NCBI GenBank assembly: GCA_037783545.1 | Contig: JBBELK010000329.1 | Span: 3,920,501-3,984,500 of the forward strand | DNA from: Henricia sp. BOLD:AAB3569 | Lineage: Eukaryota > Echinodermata > Asteroidea > Spinulosida > Echinasteridae | Direction: 5' to 3' | DNA length: 64,000 nt | Shown: positions 32,801-44,420 of the stretch, piece after piece | Layout: each line of letters begins with the position of its first letter | Numbering within the stretch: the first letter of the stretch is position 1 | Notes under the pieces: generated by a model | The model's input: only the letters and a program-made list of their open reading frames with translations | What the model was told of the DNA's origin: nothing | Databases searched by the model: none | Program-made: the position numbers and the translations under genes

Positions 32801-35182
32801 TTGTTTTGTTGATCATCATGTCTCTGTTAGGGGCCGTCCATAAAGGAGGGGGGAGGGGGTTGTTGACATTGCGTACAGGGTGGCAGGGGGGAGGGTCCAA
32901 GCCAATGCGTATGTACGCAAACTGAAAATTTGCTTTTACTAAAGCGAGAAAGGAATTGGACAAGTTGACAAACATATTAGACAGGCCACACATTTTTGTC
33001 ACTCATCTCACATTTTTTTCACTCCTCAATTTAGGTTTTTCCCACTGAGCACTGACGTAGTAGTAATTTTAAACAATACGATTCTCCCGCAAGTGACAAA
33101 TACTAAGTTTCTCCCGTTCGTTATGAACATAATTTGTGGGATGAGCATCATCAAACAAATTTATCCTACAGTTGTTTTAACCACTCGCCCACTCAGTGAG
33201 CTGGTGTCGGACTGTCAGTTTGAATCATTAAAAACCAGTGCTTGGGTGGGACTCGAACCCACAGCCGAGCAGATCTTTTAAGCACTTTTGTAAGGCACAT
33301 TTTTGTATTTTCTTTTTTAATTACTAAAACATCTTTGAGCAAATTCCGCTCAAACTCCATAACATTTTCGGGCCTGTTGTCTGTTTTGGCACCGATTTGG
33401 CTGTTGGCACCGTCATATTTAGTTAGATGATAGCATTTGGTTGTAGCAGTGTGGATGAACTAGCTAAAATAAACCATCTTTTGTTTGGATCAATTCTGCT
33501 TTTATAAAATGCATTAAGTTCATTCATACCTCCACACATTTTCCACTTTAGTGTTAGATATTTGGTTTGAAGTCTTACATGTAGCTCTGATTTGCAAGTA
33601 CCGTAACTTAGTTAACTTATATATTTTCTTTCCCTTTTAGTCTGTGGCTACTGTTCATATGCACCACCCATCATGTTAAGATTTGCTGGGAGAAGAAATC
33701 TGGCCAGTGTTGACCTACAGTATCAGTAAGTCACAGTCCATTGTTCTGTTCATCTTTACTGCAAATCCATTTTGGGTCAATTTTATGACAATATTTTTTT
33801 TTTAAATCACAAGGGGTTAGTCCAGCAGTTATTTGCACAAATTGGCATAAAAATATGACTTTTTAAAAAATGTCTCAGAAATTATCAGGAAAACAATTTT
33901 TGCCCGTTTCCAACCTGTTTTGGTACGTTTCAAAGTTAAATTCTGAATCTTTTTTGTCTTTGCTGAAAATCCATACTGATGTACTCCGGTAGGGTCGTCT
34001 CTACCATCCCAATCAACTCTGATTGTGAATGTAGCCTGCAGTTTATACACTCATTGGGGAAGATTCCACTACACATTCAAATATTTGCGGAAATGCCTCT
34101 CATCTTGCATTTTAATTGCTCTACACTTCACGTTAATTTCTCCAAAGCAGTTTATTTGTAAACTCCACCATGCGTGAGGCAATCCATGATTTTAAACAAA
34201 TCAGATGTGAATCTTTGTAAGCAACCTAACGTGTCTTCATTTTTCCAGCCAAATTGAAAAATTCATCAACTTTTAATTTTCTCTAAACTTGCAGCATTTT
34301 ATAACGTAGTCGTTATGTTTTCTTAATTTGTGACAGGTGACAAAGACGTGTGTGCCAAGCGATGTCGACCAGGAGCTGAATATTTTCAAGATCTGTTTTG
34401 GCAGACCTCACTGCATCGTCTTCAGAGTGGCCAAGATTGACCCACGGTGAGCCCCAATATACTGCCATTTTCCACGGTAAGGGGGGAATTTTGGCAACAC
34501 ATACCATATTTTCCAGAAAATACCTTTGTCTGGTCTCAAAATAAAAGAAATAAGTTTCAGTTGTTCTGAAGAGATAACTTGGGCCCAAAAATGGTTACAA
34601 ATAGTGTGACAACATGCCTTTCTAAAAACCCTGTATACCAATTTCCAATATATACTCGTAACTGGGACGGCCTAAAATGTAACAAGTGTCCGTCCCGGTT
34701 ACGAGCGTATATTGGAAATTTGATCACAAGGTTTTTAGAAAGGCATGTTGTCACACTATTTGTAACCCTTTTTGGGCCCAAGTTATCTCTTCAGAACAAC
34801 TGAAACTTATTTCTTTTATTTTGAGACCAGACAAAGGTATTTTCTCGAAAACATGGTCTGTATTGCCAAAATGCCCTCTTTACTGTATAAAGTATCTCCA
34901 GTTTTCGAAAAATGACCATTGGGCCTTCAGGAGTTGCAGTTTACAGGCATGCAACTTTTCCTCATCTGCAGCATCGAAAATTTAAAAAACACTGTACAAA
35001 GTCGGAGATTTGTTTGCATTTCCCTTGTAACACAGTTGCATGCCTGAGTTTACAGCATAAAAAAACATTATCTGATTCAACAAATATGGAAATGTTGCAT
35101 TTGTGCCATCTGTAGATTTACTATACTGTTCAAAAACCTTTTACTTTTTCCCCGCAGACACAAGTTGAAGAAATCAGGATGA
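29813..35182 (+). CDS. Candidate small spliced gene of unknown product
   Basis: Exon candidates with GT/AG signals are 29813-29899, 33641-33725, 34337-34446 and 35158 onward. Joining the first, third and last keeps one frame open to a TGA at 35180-35182 (fragments RLWSFILHYKNGRVAMD, NIFKICFGRPHCIVFR and KIDPRHKLKKSG). Including 33641-33725 brings a stop in that frame, so it may be an alternative or non-coding exon. AATAAA at 35722-35727 could end the transcript. I do not recognise the protein and have not located a start codon; a non-coding RNA or chance sites remain possible. Confidence 0.25.
30041..30360 (-). mobile_element. LINE 3' fragment (CR1/L2-type ORF2 C-terminus and 3' end)
   Basis: On the minus strand the block encodes DRSFLHAGPFLWNKLPQTIR and LSDFKSALKTHMFNL, the signature of the reverse-transcriptase ORF2 C-terminus in CR1/L2-like LINEs. 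It is followed by GGCGCAGTATAAATGTTCG and an ATT trinucleotide tail (AAT run at about 30042-30060 on the plus strand). It is 5'-truncated. A second 3' end of the same family is at 40216-40310. Confidence 0.85.
30530..31527 (-). repeat. Tandem array of twelve 78-bp tRNA-like units
   Basis: On the minus strand each unit reads GTGCCTTATAGCTCAGCTGG, then TAGAGCATCTGCC and TGTCAGAGGTCTTGG: an A box, D arm and anticodon-arm region. The T arm with its B box is replaced by GGGAAAACCTGAGGGAG. The period is 78 bp, with a few units lengthened by short insertions near 31120, 31210 and 31360-31470. A related single head with part of the T region is at 51850-51950. Confidence 0.88.
31609..31785. mobile_element. 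Foldback MITE with ATTAGCCT ends
   Basis: ATTAGCCTCTGTCA and ACTCAAGCGTGACC pair with GGTCACGCTTGAGT and ATGACATAGGCTAAT; inner AAAGCGGACAATTGTCAA pairs with TTGACATTTGTCCGCT. Confidence 0.8.
32143..32592. repeat. 114-117-bp tandem repeat, four copies
   Basis: Units carry GAAACTGAGTTCCAGTTTTG, AAGTCACATCATGGCCATGG and ACCCAGAATGCCCCAATATT; anchors at about 32163, 32277, 32394 and 32511. Confidence 0.92.
34466..34889. mobile_element. Near-perfect 420-bp palindromic element
   Basis: Arms of about 200 bp meet near 34680: AATACCTTTGTCTGGTCTC, TGGGCCCAAAAATGGTTAC and CTTTCTAAAAACC on the left return as their complements on the right. The matching frames on the two strands are mirror artefacts. 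Confidence 0.9.
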
Positions 35183-35396
35183 TTGAACCTTCTGCCACAG
35201 AGTTCCCAAAAAAACCCAAAGCAACTTTCCAACAAGAAGCTCTGCTGTCCAAGCCTCTCTCCAAAAACAGTTTGTAAACATTGAATCAACTCAACTGAAC
35301 CTTCCATCTATCAGTCCCAAAGCACACAACTCTTCAATGTCTCCAAAAATTGATTAACAGTTTGTAAACATTGAATCTTCTATCTGTCTCAAAAAT

Positions 35397-35580
35397 GACT
35401 ATCAGTTTGTAAACAAACCAAAACTTGCTCAAATTATTTTCTCAAAAAATGACTATCAGTTTGTAAACAAACCAAAACTTGCTCAAATTATTTTCTCAAA
35501 AAAAGACTATCAGTTTGTAAACAAACCAAAACTTGCTCAAATTATTTTCTCAAAAAAAGACTAACAGTTTGTAAACATTG
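35397..35580. repeat. 54-bp tandem repeat, about 3.3 copies
   Basis: GACTATCAGTTTGTAAACAA with AACTTGCTCAAATTATTTTC repeats at 35397, 35451, 35505 and 35559. It lies in the putative last exon of the plus-strand unit. Confidence 0.92.
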
Positions 35581-35721
35581 ACTTGTACTTAATATTCTTG
35601 TCTTCATTTAGCAACAATCAATTGTATTTATTTCTCTTGTAGCATTGTTAAATGTACTTTAACAAATATAGTAATGTTTGTAAACAATCTTATTTAAATA
35701 GTGTTATATAGTTAAAGTCAA

Positions 35722-35774
35722 AATAAAAGTCACTGACAACAAAAGTTTCATTTGTAAACAAGTCTCATTTTATT
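35722..35774. terminator. Facing polyadenylation signals of convergent units
   Basis: AATAAA on the plus strand at 35722-35727 and on the minus strand at 35769-35774 (TTTATT) lie 41 bp apart. They fit tail-to-tail ends of the two candidate small genes; this is inference from position. Confidence 0.4.
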
Positions 35775-36411
35775 CTGTACTCCAATAAGTAAACCAAGTA
35801 ATATATTCAAGTAAAATGTTCATTAACTTAATTTATGCAAGGTCCTAATTGCTATTGTCTTTACAGATAGTCCAGGGCACGGTGGTCCATTATTATAATT
35901 CGAAAATCGAACAGGGGTTGCCCCCTGTCCGATTTTCTAACATATTGAAATGGAGGTTTCCCTCCTCTACCTGTTAAAGAAAAAATTAATAAAAATGGTG
36001 TACAAAGAAATACAATCACTGTAAAACAAGAAAATATAATTACAAACGATAACTGCAATTTCAAGAAACAAATCAGTAAAACACAACATTTGTAACTTGG
36101 TAAATCACAATTAAGTTACATATTGTTAGTAACAACATGACGAGAAAATTGACTTTCTCAAGTTTTCTGTCTACATACCCAATTGACTAAAAATACCATC
36201 GGCAATTTGTTCCAGATTACGACGTACCACGGCACAAAGACATCACTCGCGAAAAGATATAAAAACTATTCCGTCTGGAACCGAGGTTGTAGTCGAGTCC
36301 GTCAAACGTCCAGAAGCAAAGGATGAGCATGCACAAACGAATGCCTTTGTTGGAGTTCATTTGAGTAGCCTGTGACTTGAATTAAGACCCAGGGACTTGT
36401 GGTGGACTTGA

Positions 36412-39400
36412 CTACAACCCTGCTTGCAGCCTCATGAGCTCCCATTTCTGAAAAAGAAAATTACAAAAATTAATTTCAGAGCAACACAATTTACAATGCA
36501 TTTCATACCAAAACAAAATGATTTTTGAGTTAAATTTCTCATAACTTATTCCATTTGCCTAAAACAATTTACCAGTCGTACAAAAAGTACCTTTTAGCTG
36601 GAAATCATGTGTAGCTTTTTGAACTGTATTATGTTCAATAAATTTCCTGTTGGTGAATACCTTTGCATTAATATAGCATGGAAGTCATCTACAGGGGTCA
36701 CCTTATATAATAATACAGCATTTGTCTCAAATTTACTTGAACATTTCTTTTTACAGGGAAAACATTTCTGTGACATTTCTTACGTCACACACGTAACATA
36801 CATTTTCCCCCTGTAAAAAGGAACTTTCAGATAAATTTGAAACAAATAATGTACTATTATAAGGTGCCCCCTGTAGATGACTACCATGCTAAACTCCTCA
36901 AAAAAAGTTCGGAAAGTCAAGTTTGACTAACGATTTTTCTCTTGTTACTAAATCATTTCCTTTGAAATTTGTATCATTGGAAAGCCCCGTTATTCCTCTT
37001 TACAGGGATGTGTCATTTGTTATGATTAATCGATTGGGGGATGTGTAGTATAGCGGAATACAGGGGTGGGTGGAAAGTAAAATGTCACAAAATTCACTGC
37101 TATTGTCGTGCATTCCCCTTTTGCTTTGAGGATGGGAATGTGTCAATGCACTTTTTGACAATAGCAATGCATTTTGTGACATTACACCCGCCCCGTATTC
37201 AGCTGTACTGCACATCCCCAAATTGCTTAATCATAACAAATGACACATCGTAAAGAGGAATAACAGGGCTTTCCAATGATATAAAATTCAAGGAAAATTA
37301 TTTTGCAACAAGAGAGAAATCGACAGTCAAACTTGACTTTCCGGAAATGCTTCAAAATGTCACACACATAGGTTTATTTAAACATGTCCAGTTTACGTGA
37401 TCACTAAATGGGTTGACAGGAACATTTCCACATGTTTAGTTTTATTAGAATGTAAAATGTAACAGCAAAAAAATTGCAGATTTGATCAGGAAAAACCAAA
37501 AATTTACCCGAAAAAATGTGACTTATTCTAAAATGAGTTGGATGTTGCACAGCCCGAGTCAAGTTTTTGCAAGTATAACTGGAAATCAGTGGCGGTTCTA
37601 GGCTTATGGACATTTCAAGCACTACCCAGATAGTGCCTGGATCCACTGCCAATTTCTAGTCATGATCACAAAAACCTGGCCCAGGCTCATGGACATTTCA
37701 AGCACTACCCAGATAGTGCCTGGATCCACTGCCAATTTCTAGTCATGATCACAAAAACTCATCCCAAGCTGTCAGACACATTTTTCAAAAACAAAATTAC
37801 ATTTTTTGGCCAATTAATCCTCCGGTTTTCTGATGATTGAGTACTGAATTCTTTCCTCATAAAACCAGGTTAATTTAGTTAAACTTTGAAAATGCACACA
37901 AACTTGTGTATGGTTTTTCAATGATTATCAATTTATAGGTAAGAATTAAGGGTTTTTTTCCCTATAAAAAAAAACAAACTAAATTTAAGAATTTGCTTAG
38001 AAACAATTTTTAGCCATTCTCGTGTTTTGAGCACAAACTGCATGTTACACATTTCATTTTCTACAAAAAAGAAAAGGTCAATTCATGTGGCGTGGATTGC
38101 ATTTGAGACAATAGAGAGGTTTCGCAAGGTGACGAATACGAATACGGATAACGGTAACCGTTCACGTTGATGCGCTCACTGAACTGGGTTTCGCACTGTG
38201 TGACTACGTGCATACGTTCATCTGCTAAATATGCTATGCCCTATGCTTTGTTATGCAGCAGATTTTCCTCACTTTCACGTGGGAATGATTCATTAAATTC
38301 GATCGGTATTCATGGAAGATACATCACAAAGAAACAAAATGCATAAAACTTATTAATCCATCACGGAAAAAGCGAAAAATCTGCATAACCGGTATCCGTT
38401 TTTATGCTACGCGTATGGAGGCATATGAAAACATGTGTACTATATACGGTTACGCGTCACGAGACGCGCATAAAGTCATGACGTATCGGTATCCGTGACG
38501 GTGCGAAAACCTCCCTAATGATTAGTTCTAAACGTGGGTTCTCTCCACCCAGGAGTAAATGGGTACCTATAAGGACAGTGAATGTTGATATGTTTGCTGG
38601 AATACATGTATTATAATGGCAGACGGTTCATGTTGTAACATGCAGTTTGTACTCCAATTTTAAACCACTTCGGCAAGTAAATTCATTCCCTTCGCACATA
38701 TGCAATAAGTAAAGTTTGTTTAATCTACATGCCAAACATATTTGATTTTGTGCTGTACATTTACCAGCATGTCTGAATGAAAATTGTGGCCATGCACAAC
38801 ATGGAACCTTCCGACTTTTGACACAGATGAGTAGGTGAAGTCTGTACGATGTATGTATTCATGTAGCCTTTTCGCAAATTCAACTTTATGTGCACAGGTT
38901 TCAGGATGATATACGGATACAAATACGTTGCTATATTTTCTTCTTTAATAGCATAGTGCAGGTAATTTGCAGAATGAGTTATAAGTATCGTGGCAGTTTG
39001 GGTCATCAACTTACAAACTTCAGGTGGAAACACCCGAAGGTTGTGGTTTTCAGACTACTTGAGGTACTTGTGCCCTTGAGCAAGGCACTTTACCCCAATT
39101 GCTCCATCCTGTGGATGGGATGTAAAGCCCTAGGTCCAGTATTGTGTAATGCATCTTAAAGATCAAAGAACATTCTTTCGGAAGAGAAGGGGAATTTTCC
39201 CAATGTCTCTGGCTTAGCCGCCACTTGCCGATCTATGTATCAATATTGAGGTGGTTCGCATTGAGATGTCAAGAGACATGAAATGCGCTATTAAAGGACA
39301 CCAGAATTTTATCAGTAAATTCATTTGTGTACACTGATTTTGCCACTGATTTCTCAAGCAATGAAATTGCGAAAAGGCCAATAATTTAGTTATTTTCCTA

Positions 39401-41912
39401 ACTTAGTTTTAAAATTATCAAAAATTAATGGTTTCCGGAAAATGCAGGTATTGATTTTCATCATCTCTCAAGCCAAGTTTCTTTCATGTCACTGCAGGGC
39501 CACATATTCCAATTTTGTTTTAGTTTTACTTTTTGCCACAAGATTTAAATTTGGAGGTTAGTTCTTTCCTTCAAAATATACGTGGGGTTCATTACCATGC
39601 ATGGACACCCAGGATTTGCCTTTTTATGATCAATAAACCAAGTAAAAACACAAAAAAATGTCTGGGCCAATTTTAATATGAAATTTAGATATCCAAACAG
39701 TCAAGTGTCATGTACTCAATACCTTGGTTAATTCAAAAGGTTGTAGATGTGCCTTTGGGCAAGGCATTTTACCATAAATTGCCTCTCCACACAGAACAAT
39801 ATAGGTACCTACTTTGGTGGTGAATGTATAAAACTCCAGTACTATTTATATCATTAACATCAACCTAAGAATTGCATGCCCAGATATTCATGGTAAAATT
39901 GGCTCCAAGCTCAAACAATGCATCTTTAAAGTTACAATAGAGACTATATGATACTTACATTTAAACTGAACCCTTGGCTTGTGATCAAAAACCTGAGGAG
40001 AAAAGACAAAGTATTGTTGTTAATAAAATAAATAAAAGGTTCCCAAAACCCTAACCATGATCATTCAAAATGGCCTCATTTTGTTGAATTATTGTTTTGT
40101 GGTAATTTTAATTGTTCCTATGTGGATTAAATAAGAGAATTCTAGTTAAGAGTTGAGAAGTTAATCAGAATTGTTTTCCTTTAAAATAACTTATGTCGCG
40201 CTTACGCAATGTATTTTCAATGTATAAGGGAACAAATAATAATAATAATAATAATAATGAAAATTTACAATGCGCCGGTATCCATTAAAAAAGATGCGCA
40301 TGGGTTTAGTGCAGGAAAGCTTATGTGATGTCCGACTTGTAAATTCTTTCCAAAATTACACTATCCACTATAAAATTCATGTTTCGGTAAAAGTTGAGAA
40401 GATGATCAGAATTTGTTTTGGTATGAATTCCGTTCACTGGTTGCCACTGAGACGCCGTGTGTTAAATCTATGGAACAGGGCAGTATTTTCAAGAAAAGTT
40501 TTGAATGTTTGTTACTGCACAATTCACTTCCCTTTCAAATATTTTGGAGAATAAGTGGCAGCCAGTAAACAGAATTCTTTCCTATTTTACTTAAATACCT
40601 GCATTATTTCATTCATACAGCTTATCTTCCGCTAAAAAAGTGAAATTTTGTTGTGAAAATATTATTTTAGCCTGAATAAAAAAAGGTATTTTTTCGTTTA
40701 GGTTGAACAAAGATTTTAAGGAATTTACCTCTTGGAATCAACAGATAAACCAATTCTAAGATATACTTTCCAGTTTCCACATGCAATTTTGTTGCAAATG
40801 TTGCTTTTCTAAAGAAAAATTACATTTTCTTCTTCAAAAATTGCATTTAGTTGGTGCACAAGATGAACCATGTACGCTTGCATGCAGCGGCCTCTATTGT
40901 CGCGCTTACTCGCTGTGATTTTGTCTTACTCTCTGCAGTACCGGTAGTTTTATTATTTATTTATCTCAGAAATGCAACATTTCCGACAAAAGTGCAAGTG
41001 GGAAGTATATCTTAAAATTGGATTATCTATTGATTCCAGGAGGTAATTTCCTTAACATCTTTGTTTAACCTAAACGAATAAAATAACAAAACCTTAATTT
41101 TGTTAATGAAGTCCATAAGACTTGTACAAAGAGTTGAAAGTGCAGGTATTAAAGTAAAATCTTTCAGGAATTTCTTCCAATTAAGAGTTTTAACAGATCC
41201 GCAATTTACCTTTTCCAAGAAGCTGCCATCATACGGTAGTACACGACTCCATCCTGAAAGCGAAAACAACAATCAGATTAGAAGGATGGTTACTTGATTA
41301 AGCCCCATTTAAGCAAGGAATCATAACAAGTTCATTTCACTCAACCCTAGACAAGGTTACCTCGGCTCGAAATTTTTCATGTGGTAATCTTTTAGACAAG
41401 GTTACCTCGGCTCGAAATTGTTCATGTGGTAGCACATGGAGGAAGGAAAGACTTTCCTTCCTCCATGGGTAGCACTAGCAGTAATCTTTTAGAGATTCAA
41501 TACCACATGAAAAAAATCGAGCTTGTCTAACCATAGAGCAAGGAACTGTTCCTTGCTGACTATGGTCTAACTCAACCCACGTATTTTAAATCCCGAACCC
41601 CACATAACTACTTTTCCCTTCTTCAAGTAGGTAAAAGACCCAGACAAACTTTAATCTTTACCATTCCCACATAGCATGAAAACATGATAGGAATAGGATA
41701 ACCGTTACAATCGTAGTTTACCGTACCTAAAAATCCCACTAACGTAGATTGTCGAGGACGTCCCGTATATCACCAGCATCTTGACCGGCCGTCGGCAGTT
41801 CGTCTGTTGCAAAATCTACCTGCGGCTTCCACGGTTCATTGCGTCCGGAATGCGGTGCAAGGTTACGTAACCGAAGAATGGAAACGCGGGCTTGGGCGAC
41901 TCTGGACAGCAT
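36412..41912 (-). CDS. Candidate small spliced gene, possibly mitochondrial
   Basis: On the minus strand an ATG at 41912 in the context CAAAAATGC opens MLSRVAQARVSILRLRNLAP, an Arg-rich amphipathic start like a mitochondrial presequence, ending at a CAG|GTAGAT donor (exon 41820-41912). Exons 41210-41253, 39959-39992 and 36412-36447 follow with good splice signals and joining phases, giving YYRMMAASWKRFLITSQGF and LNKWELMRLQAGL then TAG at 36412-36414. The total is about 68 codons. A longer first exon with a different frame (ending VFDHKPRVQFK) is also possible. I do not recognise the protein. Mobile elements fill the introns. Confidence 0.3.
36890..37344. mobile_element. MITE family A, copy 3, right end truncated
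   Basis: The left end TAAACTCCTC is intact; the right end stops inside the inverted repeat at ACTTGACTTTCCGG and lacks GAGGAGTTTA. Confidence 0.88.
37600..37765. repeat. 83-bp direct repeat, two copies
   Basis: GGACATTTCAAGCACTACCC and CTGGATCCACTGCCAATTTC occur twice, 83 bp apart, with near identity. Confidence 0.92.
38113..38515. mobile_element. Foldback MITE with GAGGTTTTCGCA ends
   Basis: Left AGAGAGGTTTCGCAAGGTGACG and ATACGGATAACGG, given in parts, is inverted on the right around GTATCCGTGACGGTGCGAAA and ACCTCCCT. Confidence 0.75.
39001..39260 (+). mobile_element. SINE sharing the core of 4226-4585
   Basis: Head remnant CAGGTGGAAACACCCGAAGG also occurs at 13441. The core has CCCTTGAGCAAGGCACTTTA, GGGATGTAAAGCCCTAGGTC, AAAGATCAAAGAACATTCTT and ATGTCTCTGGC. 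A weaker relative (TTTGGGCAAGGCATTTTACC) follows at 39745-39880. Confidence 0.8.
40216..40310 (-). mobile_element. LINE 3' end, second copy of the 30-kb family
   Basis: An AAT run at 40236-40258 followed by AATGCGCCGGTATCCATTAA mirrors 30042-30095. Only the terminal part is recognisable. Confidence 0.75.
40685..41085. mobile_element. MITE family B, copy 2
   Basis: Same GGTATTTTTTCGTTTAG..GAACAAAGATTTTAAGGAA ends and AAGTGCAAGTGGGAAGTATA block as the copy in SMC2 intron 2. Confidence 0.85.
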
Positions 41913-42514
41913 TTTTGGAATCGATTCCGATTCCAATCGATCGCAATTCTAGCTACCCGGAATCGATTCCATAAATGGCACTGAGCGGTACTGAACATTC
42001 ATGATATGATATCAGAACCAACTGAAGCCGAGTGCTCTTGCAAAACCCCATCTTCCTTTCGCAAGAGTCTTTGCTGCACACCGGAAACTCGGTAACTCGG
42101 TGTGCAGCAAAGACCCTTGCGAAAGGAAGACGGCAAAACCCGTGTATTTTGGTTCGAATAAAATAACAAAAAAACTTAATTTTGTTAATGAAGTCTATAA
42201 GACTTGTACAAAGAGTTGAAAGTGCAGGTATTAAAGTAAAATCTTTTAGGAATTTCTTTCAATTAAGAGTTTTAACAGATCAGCAATTTACCTTTTCCAA
42301 GAAGCCGCCATCATACGGTAGTACACGACTCCATCCTGAAAGCGAAAACAACAATCAGATTAGAAGGATGGTTACTTGATTAAGCCCCATTATAAGCAAG
42401 GAATCATAACAAGTTCATTTCACTCAACCCTAGACAAGGTTACCTCGGCTCGAAATTTTTCATGTGGTAATCTTTTAGACAAGGTTACCTCGGCTCGAAA
42501 TTGTTCATGTGGTA
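41076..42514. repeat. Direct segmental duplication, two 358-bp copies 1.08 kb apart
   Basis: 41076-41433 and about 42155-42514 are nearly identical. Each contains the 44-nt exon and ends in two short repeats of GACAAGGTTACCTCGGCTCG. The left border coincides with the right end of MITE B copy 2. A perfect-armed hairpin at 42051-42130 (TTCCTTTCGCAAGAGTCTTT onward) lies between the copies. Confidence 0.9.
42292..42335 (-). CDS. Second copy of the 44-nt exon, upstream of the candidate gene
   Basis: This 44-nt block matches exon 41210-41253 except for one base (a synonymous GCA/GCG in the favoured frame) and keeps both splice sites. An upstream 39-nt piece at 43472-43510 (SSLFDSFDPITVQ, donor GTAAGT) would join it in phase. 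Because 44 is not a multiple of three, using both copies would shift the frame, so they could only be alternatives. Confidence 0.25.
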
Positions 42515-43019
42515 GCCTAATCTTTTAGAGATTACCACATGAAAAAATTCCGGAATTTCTAAGAATCGGCATTCGGCAACCTATCACTGGGGATCGAATC
42601 TAGATAAAAGGAATCGATTCCTGAAAATTTGGAATAGTGACTCAGATTCTTAAAGTGGAATCGATTCTACTCGACTCCAGCGTGGAATCGATTCTACTCG
42701 ACTCCAGCGTGGAATCGCCCAAGCAGACGCCCACATAGCATCTGAGTACACCTGTTCCTATTGTTATTTAAACATCTTAGGAATGTATATGCAGCACGAT
42801 GTGGCAGAGGGTATGCGCCCCTACCATTGTTCCCCCATTGTGTCTCAAACATCCAAGGAATTCTTTTCAGTTTTTAGGGGAGTTGGTGTGTTAACAGAAG
42901 GGAAGGGAGTGTTAAAGGGGAGCTCAGAGAGGGGAAGGGGGTGGGGGACAGTCATCCCGTTTTAAGACATCTCGACCGGTCACGGTCGAAAAATTCGGAG
43001 AGAATTTGGTGGTTGATCA

Positions 43020-43231
43020 TGGAAAAAACTACCACGCACGTTCGCCAGTTGGAACTCCATGGACTAAGTCTATGGAGCATGACAAAAAAAGTGTTTTCAA
43101 AGAAAAACTTGATATTTTCTCATCGTGTTTCCTAACCAAACTTTACACTTGCTGGGGCATTATGATCATGACATTACTTTTAGTTTTATTAGGAAGAATT
43201 AGTGGCGAACGTGTACTACGGTATTTATACC
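43020..43231. mobile_element. MITE family C, copy 2 (empty site)
   Basis: CGCCAGTTGGAACTCCATGG and CTAAGTCTATGGAGCATGAC match 3537-3810. It reads GGGGCATTATGATCATGACA where copy 1 carries the nested insert. Confidence 0.8.
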
Positions 43232-43725
43232 GTTCATCATGTCTTCTGACCTTTTGCACAAAACATATGAGACTAAGTGTTTCCTCACAAACAAAAAATT
43301 TATCACTCACAATTGTGGGTATTTCCATCATATTTGCACTTACCGATGCTTGATGAGTCATTTCAAAAAAAGAAAAACATTCTGATCAACTTCTCAACCC
43401 TCAGTGCCATTAATTATTAATGTTAACTTGTTAAGGTGCATTAGGGGTCAGGAAGTGAAGATTTCACTTACCTGAACAGTGATTGGATCAAAACTGTCAA
43501 AGAGCGAAGACTTCAGATGCAGCACATATTGCCCAAATCACAAGTTGCATTGTTCTTTGGCGTTTTTCATTCTGACCCACACTCCTTTGTTGCATTCCTG
43601 TTCAGTGAAGCTTGCCATCATGATCTCTCTTAAGCTCTATTCCTTTGAGGGATATTTTCAGCTAAAATTTGATACATTATTTTCCTACATTAAATCCAAT
43701 TTAATAATAAATATCTATAAATGTC

Positions 43726-44037
43726 TTACTTTTTTGGTCGAGTGTATATGACTTTTTGAATGTCGTGTTTTATGAATCTCTTTGTTTGATCATCTTTAAT
43801 TTGCTTCAGCTCGCTGGCGACGTATTGACCATCGTCTGGATCAGCCTCTGTGACCTTACTTGGCCTATTGCCAATGTTTTCTAGAACTGTTACAGCTTTA
43901 TTTAGCATGTTTCTTTCAAACTGATCCGTTTTCTGCAGTTTCTTGCGGATTTTTAGAGGACGTTTTGTCGATGGCTTCTCGAATAAGAAATCCTGATGAG
44001 TGTCTGCATTTAATATCATCCACAACCTCATCCACAT
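43726..44037 (-). pseudogene. BESS-like protein fragment, possible transposon-associated remnant
   Basis: The minus-strand frame reads LNKAVTVLENI, then DPDDGQYVASELKQIKDDQT and IKHDIQKVIY. The D..fgxyVAxELKxIxDxQxxxxKxxIQxVIy pattern resembles the BESS motif found at the C-terminus of MADF-type DNA-binding proteins, common in PIF/Harbinger-associated and domesticated genes. A basic Lys/Arg patch (KRPLKIRKKLQK) precedes it. No MADF domain is visible in frame, and a second fragment at 44339-44545 (ARMAWVRVRYPIQ) could be a 5' piece. Confidence 0.3.
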
Positions 44038-44094
44038 GTAGTTGGCAAAAACTGTGCTAAATTACATACATTATTGTGTATACATACTGTCGTT

Positions 44095-44420
44095 CTGACA
44101 GACACGATATCGACAGACTTTTATCTGTCATGTCTGCCATCGCCAGACAAAAATATCATAGTGTGGACTGCACGTGTCGTCAGACAGACACGATCAGACA
44201 ATAGGGAGGTTTTATCCGAGTCGGTAAGACAACACTTTTTGATTGATGTTTGACTTTGTCTGAAGACTTTGTCCACACTACTGTCAGACAATCTGATGAC
44301 GTTTAAAGATTGTGTTCAATCATGTGGCTACTGAAAGGTCACATGTTATCAAACTGTCCACTGATTGGCTGTTGTCTGTCCAGACTTTTGTCTGAATGTG
44401 CATCGTTTGTCTGAATCGGA
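44095..44420. mobile_element. Element with repeated CAGACA/TGTCTG inverted motifs
   Basis: Dense TCAGACAGACACGATC, TTTGTCTGAAG and AGTGTGGACTGCAC / GTCCACACTACTGTC motifs pair across a centre near 44230. Boundaries are uncertain. Confidence 0.55.

Larger units (their letters stand above)
36448..39958. other. Gene-poor stretch with repeats only
   Basis: Apart from elements listed separately (36890-37344, 37600-37765, 38113-38515, 39001-39260) I see only AT-rich unique sequence here. Confidence 0.6.

Noticed and set aside
35902-35939. Hairpin GAAAATCGAACAGGGG / CCCCTGTCCGATTTTC as a microRNA precursor
   Set aside because: The stem is only about 16 bp with a tiny loop, too short for a pre-miRNA.
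41076-42514. Direct repeats as the two LTRs of a retrotransposon
   Set aside because: The repeats contain no TG..CA ends, no primer-binding site or gag/pol between them, and they carry an exon-like block; a segmental duplication fits better.
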